From an uncultured Acidocella sp. (GTDB lineage Bacteria; Pseudomonadota; Alphaproteobacteria; Acetobacterales; Acetobacteraceae), in contig NZ_CAMIIE010000015.1 of assembly GCF_946222605.1 (NCBI RefSeq), positions 5,494 through 69,493 on the forward strand: a DNA stretch of 64,000 nt. Reading direction: 5' to 3'. The notes beneath the pieces were generated by a model. The model ran no database searches and was not told the origin of the DNA. It saw nothing but the letters and a program-made list of their open reading frames with translations. This document shows, in pieces, positions 26,495-33,994 of this stretch. How positions within the stretch are numbered: position 1 is the stretch's first letter; every line of letters begins with the position of its first letter. The position numbers and the translations under genes were made by a program.

Positions 26495-28885
26495 TCAGGC
26501 GGTGGTGATGACGCTGCCGCTCTGATGGATCGCGCCGATCCCGGAGAGGATCAGATGCGTGCCGTCATTCAGGATCAGGTTCATCGAACCGCCGGAGACC
26601 GTCTCGCTGCTGACCGAGAGACCCGTGCCCAGCACCATCTGGCCGCTGAAATTGCCGATAAGATCCGTACCACCGCCGCCGGTGATGGAGAACAGATCAT
26701 TGCCGAGCCCCGCACCGGTCAGGGTTTCATTGCCCGCCGCGGAGACCAGCGTGTTATAGCCGCCGCCGCCGCCGATCAGCACATCGTTATTGCCGCCGGC
26801 GCTGAACAGATCGCCGGTGCCGCCGCCGCCATTCAGGCTGTTATTGCCCGCCTTGCCGCCGGAGACGATGTTATGGTTGCTCTGGCCGCCGAACAGGGTG
26901 ACGGCGGTGTTGCTGCCCGCCGCGAGCACGGTGCTGGACGAGCCGCTGCCACCGATGAAGACCAGCGATTCATCGCTGTTATCATTGACAGCGCCGATCT
27001 TGCTGCCGGTATCGTCGCTGGCCTTCACGAAGGCGCCGAGCGCGGCGGAGACGGTGGCGGCGCTGCCCGCGACATTGATCAGGTTGACGCTGTCATTGGC
27101 GCCGGTCAGCACGATATTGTTGCCGCCATAGGTCTGGTCGGTGGCGGTGATGCTGTCCTGGCTGCCGCTCAGCGTGGCGTTGCTGCCGCCGGCGAGGGTA
27201 ACGGCGGCGCTGCCGCTTGTCTGCAGCAGCTGGTCTTGGCCTCCCAGATTGAACTGCCCGCTCTGCACGGTGAACAGGTTTTGCACGGTCTCGGCGCCGC
27301 TGGCGATGCCATAAGCCCAGGGGTTGGCGTCCGAGACGGTGGCGTTGCCGGTGAGGTTCACGCTGTTGCCAGGGCCCTGCAAGGCGAGGTTCATCGCGCT
27401 GCCGCTGATCGTGTTGTCGCTTGAGGTGACATAGAGGGTCGCGCCACCCGACGCCGCGATGGTGTTGCCGCCGGTCCAGATCGACAAGGTGTTGTTGCCC
27501 GTCGCCACCAGCAGGCTGCCGCCATTGCCGGTGACACTGGCATCGGCGGTGACAGCGAAAAGATTGTTGCTGCCGCCGGCATAGAGCGTGTCGTTCATAT
27601 TGCCGTAGAGCATGCCGGAACTGCCGTTGCCGGTGACGCTGACGACATCATAGCGCCCGATGGTGCCATTGGCGGTGAGATCGATATTCACCGCCGAGCC
27701 GAGAACCACGATATTGGCGGCCGCTGCGGTACCCGCCAGCGTGTCGCGCGTGATCTGCTCGCCATCCGTGACCCGGATCGTGTCGCCGCCGGCGGTAAGG
27801 TTAACCAGTGTTCCTCCACCGATTGTATAGGCATTGCCGCCAACGCTGTCATTATAGGTGCCGCCGGCGGTCGCGACGACGCTGCCGCTGCCGCTGGTGA
27901 TATTGACGGTGCTGGCGCCGGATCCCGGCGTGGTGTCAACGATGCTCGACGAGCCGTTATTAAAGGTCGTGGAGGCGGCGACGCTGCTGGCGATCGACAC
28001 GGTGGTGGCGGCAACGCTGGTGGAGCCGCTGCTCCCGGAGATCGGCACGGCGGTGCTGACGGTGCTGTTGGCGCCGGAGATGCTGATGCTCTCCGAAGAG
28101 GTCTGCGCGGTGACGTTGCTGCTGTTTCCCGAAACGGTGGCGCTGTTGCCATAGCTCTGCAGCGAGACGCTGACGCTGTCGCCGGTCGCGGTGATGCTGT
28201 TGTTGTTGTTCAGCGCCGTCACGCTGTCATTCGCGCCGGTGACGGTGATGGCGGAGCCGGCGGTGGTATCGGACGCGGCGGCGCCGGCGCCGGCGAACAG
28301 ATTGACCGGGAGGGACGAGCCTACCTGCGCCTGGTCGACCACGGTATCGTTGCTGCCGGTGACGATGATGCTGGTGGCGTTGGCGGCCCTCACCGTATCG
28401 TTGGCGCCGTTGATGGTGAAATTGCCATTATTCGCGATGATAAGGGCATTGTCGCCATTGATGACGAAATTGCCGGACACATACATCGCCGAAACGGTGT
28501 CGTTCGAGCCGTTCACCAGAATGTTGGTCGTCTCGATGCGTTGCTGCGAGACGAAATTATTGTAGCTGCCATTGATGGTGACGCCGCCATTGCCGAAGCC
28601 GCCATCCATGATGGTGTTGTTGTTGCCAACAAGCAGCAGGCTGTCGCCATTCGCGCCGCCGGACTGATACAGCCCTGCGGAGAGCGTGTCGTGCGCGCCG
28701 AACAAGGTCACGGCATTTTGATTGTCAGCGAGATAGATGCCGACATCATTGGCCGAACTGACGACCGAATTCGAGCTTCCATAAATCGTTGGATTGCCCG
28801 AGACCACGTTAAGGCTCTGCCCGTTGAAGGTGCTGGTCGAGTTGCCGGAGACCGAAACGGTGTTAGACAAGGTAAAGTCCCTCAT
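26495..28885 (-). CDS. Large repetitive beta-helix/RTX-like, probably secreted protein
   Basis: A 796-residue protein dominated by Gly, Asn, Ser, Thr and Val, with no cysteine. It is built of short strands repeated as 'VTGSNDTV', 'ITGANDSV' and 'VSGNSSNV'. Near the end come glycine-rich turns 'LFSAGGNNDVLIGGGGGYNT' and 'GAGLGNDLFSI', which resemble RTX calcium-binding rolls. There is no N-terminal signal peptide; the C-terminal strand 'HLILSGIGAIHQSGSVITTA' fits a type I secretion signal. Likely a surface or extracellular adhesin or matrix protein. No secretion genes are adjacent. ATG 28885 lacks a strong ribosome binding site; upstream is a 430-bp AT-rich region. Confidence 0.65.
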   Translation of the reverse strand: MRDFTLSNTVSVSGNSTSTFNGQSLNVVSGNPTIYGSSNSVVSSANDVGIYLADNQNAVTLFGAHDTLSAGLYQSGGANGDSLLLVGNNNTIMDGGFGNGGVTINGSYNNFVSQQRIETTNILVNGSNDTVSAMYVSGNFVINGDNALIIANNGNFTINGANDTVRAANATSIIVTGSNDTVVDQAQVGSSLPVNLFAGAGAAASDTTAGSAITVTGANDSVTALNNNNSITATGDSVSVSLQSYGNSATVSGNSSNVTAQTSSESISISGANSTVSTAVPISGSSGSTSVAATTVSIASSVAASTTFNNGSSSIVDTTPGSGASTVNITSGSGSVVATAGGTYNDSVGGNAYTIGGGTLVNLTAGGDTIRVTDGEQITRDTLAGTAAAANIVVLGSAVNIDLTANGTIGRYDVVSVTGNGSSGMLYGNMNDTLYAGGSNNLFAVTADASVTGNGGSLLVATGNNTLSIWTGGNTIAASGGATLYVTSSDNTISGSAMNLALQGPGNSVNLTGNATVSDANPWAYGIASGAETVQNLFTVQSGQFNLGGQDQLLQTSGSAAVTLAGGSNATLSGSQDSITATDQTYGGNNIVLTGANDSVNLINVAGSAATVSAALGAFVKASDDTGSKIGAVNDNSDESLVFIGGSGSSSTVLAAGSNTAVTLFGGQSNHNIVSGGKAGNNSLNGGGGTGDLFSAGGNNDVLIGGGGGYNTLVSAAGNETLTGAGLGNDLFSITGGGGTDLIGNFSGQMVLGTGLSVSSETVSGGSMNLILNDGTHLILSGIGAIHQSGSVITTA

Positions 28886-29318
28886 ACGCTACAGAAAGAG
28901 GATTGCTTCCATGCCGAAAGGTTTCGTCAGGATGAGCAGTGGCCCAATCATCTCTTGAAGGTTAGCGTGCTGAGGAAAATCCGTCAGCAGCGATTTCGCG
29001 GACATTTCCGGCACACGAATATGTGAGGTAGGCCGTTGAAAAATGCCTAAAATTTGGAGACAGCCCGGAGGAACATGCCCCAAACCCTTTAAATGCGCTG
29101 GGGAGTGTCGGGAGGTTTGACACAAAAAATAGATTCAGCAAAAAATTTATGAACAAATCGATAAGGGACTATTTTTATAGTATTTCCAAAACCACAACAT
29201 TCTTTATTCGAAATATATTAAATTTTATCCATTATTTTGCGGCGTCTGCGCTTTCTCCCAGCTTTTTCGGCCGATTCGGGCCCTTGAAGTCGCACGCGCG
29301 GCATGGTGCAGTCCGGCC
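28886..29318. promoter_or_regulatory. AT-rich intergenic region
   Basis: 433 bases, much richer in A+T than the surroundings, most strongly at 29110-29240 (runs such as TTTTTATAGTATTTCC and GAAATATATTAAATTTT). It separates the divergent beta-helix gene and the adenosyltransferase gene. No credible gene. It likely carries the beta-helix promoter and a long leader, and its composition suits silencing by a nucleoid protein, which is inference. Confidence 0.45.
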
Positions 29319-29897
29319 ATGGTGAAGCTGGACAAGATTTATACAAGAGGCGGCGATCAGGGCGAGACCTCGCTCGGCAATGGCGCCCGGGTGGCGAAAT
29401 CCTCGGCGCGGATCACCGCGCTGGGGGAGGTGGACGAGGCCAATGCCGCTATCGGCCTGGCCCGGCTGGAAGGGGCGGGGCCGATCGATGCGATCCTGGC
29501 GCGCATCCAGAATGATCTGTTCGATCTCGGCGCCGATCTTTGCACGCCAATCCGCGAAGATGAGGCACCGGGGGCGGCGCTGCGCATCGTTCCCGCGCAG
29601 GTCGCCTGGCTGGAGGCGCGGATCGATGCCGTCACCGCGGAGCTGGCGCCGCTGACCTCCTTCATCCTGCCCGCCGGCAGCGCCAGCGCGGCGCGGCTGC
29701 ATTTCGCCCGCACCGTCGCCCGCCGGGCGGAGCGCGCGGTGGTGGCGCTGCTGGAGATCCCGGATGAGCCCGTGAACCGGCTGGTGCTGGCTTATCTCAA
29801 CCGGTTGTCGGATCTGCTCTTCGTGCTGGCGCGTGCCGCCAATGGCATGGGCGGGGCGGATACGCTGTGGGTGCCGGCGGCCAGCCGGCATGGCTGA
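29319..29897 (+). CDS. pduO: PduO-type ATP:cob(I)alamin adenosyltransferase
   Basis: A 192-residue protein. The N-terminal ATP loop is YTRGGDQGETSLGNGARVAK, followed by 'ALGEVDEANAAIGLAR', 'RAERAVVAL' and the signature NRLSDLLFVLARAAN. Adds the adenosyl group to cobalamin for B12-dependent enzymes. Its end overlaps the kinase-like gene by 8 bases (ATGGCTGA), an odd pairing for a cofactor enzyme. Confidence 0.93.
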   Translation: MVKLDKIYTRGGDQGETSLGNGARVAKSSARITALGEVDEANAAIGLARLEGAGPIDAILARIQNDLFDLGADLCTPIREDEAPGAALRIVPAQVAWLEARIDAVTAELAPLTSFILPAGSASAARLHFARTVARRAERAVVALLEIPDEPVNRLVLAYLNRLSDLLFVLARAANGMGGADTLWVPAASRHG

Positions 29898-31581
29898 ACC
29901 GCCGCCAGCCTCTGGCTGGTCGCTCGAAACGGAATTTGCCGCCAGCCTGCAAGGGGCGGGGGCGTCGTCGCGGAATTTCTATGCGCTGTATGAGGGCGAA
30001 GCCTTTGGCGTGCCGGGGCGCGGAGCGCTGGCGGTCATCGCCCGCGCCCATGCGGATAAGCGGGCCAAGCCCAGCGGCGGGCGCGATGCGGTGCAGACCG
30101 CCGTGGCCAGCTTCGCGGAAGGCTATTTCGGCGCCAAGCGCACCTTTTCCCCGCGCAAGGCGGCTTCTGGCGCGCTGGCCGCGGTGAATCGCTGGCTGGC
30201 CGGGCAGTTGCAGGGGGAGAGCGGGCTTACCCCGGTTTCGCTCTCGGCTTTGCTGCTGCAGGATGCAAGGATTTTCGTCGCCCAGCTCGGCGCCTGCCAG
30301 ATCTACCGGCTGCGCGGCCAAGTGCTGAGCCCGCTGCTGCACCCGCATATCCGCCCGCCCGAGGCCGCGCCCTTCATGCCCACCCGGGCGCTGGGGCTGG
30401 AGCCAGAGCTGGCGCTGGATCTGGCGGAGGAAGAGGCGCAGCCGGGCGATGCCTATCTGCTCATCGCCGGGCTGGCGGCGCTGGAGGGCGTCTATGCCGC
30501 GCTGGCGCCGCTGGCCCAGCACTTGCCAACCGCTCTGGCCGAAGCGGCGCTGGCGGCGCTGGCGCATCTGCCGGCCCCCGACAAGGCGGTGATGGCGCTG
30601 CGCGTGCATGCCGTGCCGGCGGCCGGGCAGGACGAGGCCGCGCGCGCCGCCCTGGCGCAGTTGCCCATCCGCCCGGCCCCGCGCCAGGGCGATAACTGGG
30701 ACGGCTTTGCCATCGGCGAGACGCTATTTCGCGGCCGCTACACCATGCTGGCGGCGGCGCGCGACACATTGAACGGTCAGGATGTGGCGCTGAAATTGCC
30801 GCTGCCCTCGATGCTGCAGGACGAGGTTTTCGCCGCCGGCTTCATGCGCGAGGCCTGGATCGGCACCGCCGTGCGTAGCCCGAGCGTGGTGCAATATATC
30901 GACATTCCGGCCAGCCGGCGCAGCGCGCTTTATCTGGTGATGCCGCTCTATCATGGTGAGACGCTGGAAAAGCGCCTGCACCGCGCCCCGTTGATGAGCC
31001 TGCCCGAAGGCATGGGCATCGCCTTTCGGCTCTGCGAGGCGGTGCAGGATCTGGCGGCGATCGATGTGGTGCATCGCGACATCAAGCCTGAAAATGTCAT
31101 GCTGCTGGAAACCGGCGAGGTGAAGCTGCTGGATCTCGGCCTCGCTTATCTGCCGGGGATCGACGCCGCCAACGCCGCGCGGCCGGGCGGGACCATCCGC
31201 TATATGGCGCCGGAATTGCTGAAAGGCACCCAGGCCAATCCGCGCACGGAACTCTACGCCCTGGCGGTGACCCTCTACCGCATGTTCGCCGGCGGCGCCT
31301 TTCCCTATGGCCAGCATGAGAAGCGCCCGCTGCGGCGCCTGCGCCCGGATCTGCCCTCCTGGCTGGGCGAGGCGCTGGCGCAAGGGCTGGCGGCGCGCCC
31401 GGAGGACCGGCTGGCCGATGCCGGGGCGCTGGCGCAGCTGCTGCAGCTGGGCCTGGCCGAAGGGCGCGACGAGCCCCCGCGCTTGCGCCGCTTCGCCTTC
31501 AGCGCCTTGCGTCTCTGGCAGGGGCTGACTTTGTTTTTCGCCCTGCTCAGTGCCGGCCTGCTGCTGCGGATGCTGACATGA
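29890..31581 (+). CDS. Pseudo-PP2C phosphatase / Ser-Thr kinase fusion with C-terminal membrane helix
   Basis: A 563-residue protein. Residues 1-235 follow the PP2C fold in layout ('SLSALLLQDARIFVAQLGACQIYRL') but lack the metal ligands: the usual DGMGG is absent, GDSR is 'GACQ', and SDG is 'IAG'. Residues 245-520 are a kinase with VALKLP (Lys), HRDIKPENV (catalytic loop), DLGLAY in place of DFG, and YMAPELL. The glycine-rich loop is weak. Residues 541-560 (LTLFFALLSAGLLLRML) form a membrane anchor. So the kinase may be active while the phosphatase part is probably a binding or regulatory domain. Stop overlaps the next gene by ATGA. Confidence 0.85.
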   Translation: MAEPPPASGWSLETEFAASLQGAGASSRNFYALYEGEAFGVPGRGALAVIARAHADKRAKPSGGRDAVQTAVASFAEGYFGAKRTFSPRKAASGALAAVNRWLAGQLQGESGLTPVSLSALLLQDARIFVAQLGACQIYRLRGQVLSPLLHPHIRPPEAAPFMPTRALGLEPELALDLAEEEAQPGDAYLLIAGLAALEGVYAALAPLAQHLPTALAEAALAALAHLPAPDKAVMALRVHAVPAAGQDEAARAALAQLPIRPAPRQGDNWDGFAIGETLFRGRYTMLAAARDTLNGQDVALKLPLPSMLQDEVFAAGFMREAWIGTAVRSPSVVQYIDIPASRRSALYLVMPLYHGETLEKRLHRAPLMSLPEGMGIAFRLCEAVQDLAAIDVVHRDIKPENVMLLETGEVKLLDLGLAYLPGIDAANAARPGGTIRYMAPELLKGTQANPRTELYALAVTLYRMFAGGAFPYGQHEKRPLRRLRPDLPSWLGEALAQGLAARPEDRLADAGALAQLLQLGLAEGRDEPPRLRRFAFSALRLWQGLTLFFALLSAGLLLRMLT

Positions 31582-32411
31582 TCCGGGTGCTGTATATGAG
31601 CGATCTGCATCTGGAGATGGCGCATCGCCGGCATCTTCTGGACGTGGTGCTGCGCCGTCCCGCTCTACAGGCCCGCCCGGCGCTGAAGGGCGTGCCAGAG
31701 CCAGACCTGATCGTGCTGGCGGGCGATATTCATAACGGGCTGCTCAGCGTCGCCTATGCCGACAGCCTGGCCAAGCGCTTTGCGGTGCCGGTGGTGCTGG
31801 TGGCCGGCAATCACGAATATTACTTCCATAATCTGGAGCCGCTGGGCGCGCAGATGGCGAAGGCGGCGGCGGCCACGCAAGGGCGGGTGCGGCTGCTGGA
31901 CAATGCGCTGTTCACCTTCGAGAAGGAGGACCAGCGCCTGCATGTGCTGGGCAGCACGCTCTGGACGGATTTCAACCTCAATCACGACCCCGCCCTCTCC
32001 AGCGCCCATGCCGGCGAGCGGATGAATGATTACCGGCTGATCAATGCCGGCAGCAAACGCCTGCGGCCGAAACAGACGATGGAGCTGCATTTCGCCGCCC
32101 GCGCCTGGCTGCATACCCAGCTGGCGCGGTTGCAGAAGGATGATCCGCATACGGTGCGGATGATCGTCACCCACCACGCCCCGGGGGCGGCCTTCCTTGG
32201 CCGGCGGGACGGGGCGATCGGCCCGGCCTATGGGTCTGATCTGTTGGCGGAATTCGCCCCCTACAGCCCGGGCTTCTGGGTGCATGGCCATACCCACCAC
32301 CGGCACGAGACCTTCAGCCATGGGTTTTGGGTGGTCTCCGCGCCGCGGGGCTATGCCAAGGAGGACCCGGAGGCGGTCGCATCCTATGAGCCGGGTATTT
32401 TGGAGATCTGA
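31578..32411 (+). CDS. Calcineurin-like metallophosphoesterase
   Basis: A 277-residue protein with the full metal-site series: SDLHLE (residues 8-13), AGDIHNG, AGNHEYY, 'VTHHAPG' and HGHTHHR. Substrate not known. ATG overlaps the stop of the kinase fusion, so an opposing or downstream phosphatase function to that kinase is possible but not shown. Confidence 0.9.
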   Translation: MIRVLYMSDLHLEMAHRRHLLDVVLRRPALQARPALKGVPEPDLIVLAGDIHNGLLSVAYADSLAKRFAVPVVLVAGNHEYYFHNLEPLGAQMAKAAAATQGRVRLLDNALFTFEKEDQRLHVLGSTLWTDFNLNHDPALSSAHAGERMNDYRLINAGSKRLRPKQTMELHFAARAWLHTQLARLQKDDPHTVRMIVTHHAPGAAFLGRRDGAIGPAYGSDLLAEFAPYSPGFWVHGHTHHRHETFSHGFWVVSAPRGYAKEDPEAVASYEPGILEI

Positions 32412-32489
32412 TCCGCGTCATCGGGGTTTGACAGCAAAATAGTTCTTGTGCATCACTCTGTTTAACTGGCAGGAAATTTATTTGCCCCG

Positions 32490-33743
32490 ATGAGATATTC
32501 CGCTTTCTCCGTTCTCACCCAGGCGCTGCGTGGGCATACCGGCTGGAAACCAGCCTGGCGCAAGGCCACGCCGGCGCCGTCCTATGATGTCATTGTCATT
32601 GGCGGCGGCGGGGGCGGGCTGGCGACGGCCTATTATCTGGCGAAGAACCATCCGCAGGTCGGGCGCATCGCGCTGCTGGAGAAAGGCTGGCTGGGGGGTG
32701 GCAATATCGGCCGCAACACCACCATCATCCGTTCCAACTATTTGCTGCCGGGCAATGAGCCCTTCTACGAATTCTCGATGAAGCTCTGGGAAGGGCTGGA
32801 GCAGGATTTCAACTATAATGCGATGGTCAGCCAGCGCGGCATCTATAATCTCTACCATTCCGACGCGCAGCGCGACGCCTATGCGCGGCGCGGCAATGCC
32901 ATGCTGCTGCACGGCGCGGATGCGCAGCTGCTGGACCGGGCGCAGCTGCGCAAGGAACTTCCCTATCTGAATTACGACAATGCCCGCTTTCCGGTGCAAG
33001 GCGCGCTGGTGCAGCGCCGGGCGGGCACGGCGCGCCATGATGCGGTGGCCTGGGGCTATGCGCGCGGTGCCGACCAGCGCGGCGTGGACATTATCGAGAA
33101 TTGCGAAGTGCTCAATATTCTCCAGGAAAACGGCAAAGCCGTCGGGGTCGAGACCACGCGCGGCAGCATCCGTGCCGGCAAAATCGGCATGGCGGTGGCG
33201 GGCGCCTCCTCGCTGCTGGCCGCGAAGGCGGGGATGCGTCTGCCGATCGAGAGCCACGCCTTGCAGGCTTTCGTCAGCGAGGGGCTGAAGCCGTTGATCG
33301 ATACGGTGATCACCTTCGGCGCCGGGCATTTCTATATTTCCCAGTCCGATAAAGGCGGTTTGGTGTTTGGCGGGGATATTGACGGCTATAATTCCTACGC
33401 CCAGCGCGGCAATCTGCCGGTGATCGAGGATGTGTGCGAGGGCGGCATGGCGCTCATGCCGATGATCGGCCGCACGCGGCTTTTGCGCAGCTGGGGCGGG
33501 TTGATGGATATGAGCATGGATGGCTCGCCGATCATCGATAAAACCCCGGTTGAGAATCTCTTCATCAATGCCGGCTGGTGCTATGGCGGCTTCAAGGCGA
33601 CACCGGCCTCGGGCTTCTGCTTCGCGCATCTCATCGCGCGCGGGGAGCCGCATGAGGTCGCCGGCGCCTACCGGCTGCAGCGCTTCGCCGAAGGCAGATT
33701 GATCGACGAAAAGGGAGTCGGCGCGCAGCCGAATCTGCATTAA
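32490..33743 (+). CDS. soxB: Sarcosine oxidase beta subunit
   Basis: A 417-residue subunit with the FAD Rossmann motif VIGGGGGGLATAYYLAK (from residue 33). 'NIGRNTTIIRSNYLLPGNEP' and the C-terminal 'NAGWCYGGFKATPASG' are characteristic of heterotetrameric SoxB. Demethylates sarcosine to glycine. A TTGACA at 32428 may be the -35 of the operon, but no good -10 follows. Stop shares a base with soxD. Confidence 0.95.
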   Translation: MRYSAFSVLTQALRGHTGWKPAWRKATPAPSYDVIVIGGGGGGLATAYYLAKNHPQVGRIALLEKGWLGGGNIGRNTTIIRSNYLLPGNEPFYEFSMKLWEGLEQDFNYNAMVSQRGIYNLYHSDAQRDAYARRGNAMLLHGADAQLLDRAQLRKELPYLNYDNARFPVQGALVQRRAGTARHDAVAWGYARGADQRGVDIIENCEVLNILQENGKAVGVETTRGSIRAGKIGMAVAGASSLLAAKAGMRLPIESHALQAFVSEGLKPLIDTVITFGAGHFYISQSDKGGLVFGGDIDGYNSYAQRGNLPVIEDVCEGGMALMPMIGRTRLLRSWGGLMDMSMDGSPIIDKTPVENLFINAGWCYGGFKATPASGFCFAHLIARGEPHEVAGAYRLQRFAEGRLIDEKGVGAQPNLH

Positions 33744-33994
33744 TGCGCATCACCTGCCCGCATTGCGGCAATCGCGGCCTGGAGGAGTTCACCTACACCC
33801 AGGACGCCGAACGCACCCGCCCGACCGATGGCGGGGCTGCGCCCACCCAGGAATGGGCGGACTATATTTATTTGCGCGATAATCTCAAAGGCCCGCGCAA
33901 GGAATATTGGTATCACAGCGCCGGGTGCCATGCCTGGCTGATCGTGGAACGCGATGTCTCAACCCATGAAATCCTCTCGGTGCGCCTGCCATGA
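33743..33994 (+). CDS. soxD: Sarcosine oxidase delta subunit
   Basis: 83 residues, the normal size. Zinc ligands in CPHCG (residues 5-9) and 'HSAGCHAW'. Located between soxB and soxA as in other Sox operons; its stop overlaps the soxA ATG. Confidence 0.95.
   Translation: MRITCPHCGNRGLEEFTYTQDAERTRPTDGGAAPTQEWADYIYLRDNLKGPRKEYWYHSAGCHAWLIVERDVSTHEILSVRLP

Noticed and set aside
28889..29125. 78-codon minus-strand ORF just before the beta-helix gene.
   Set aside because: No ribosome binding site, no recognisable family and an untypical residue mix; treated as leader sequence.
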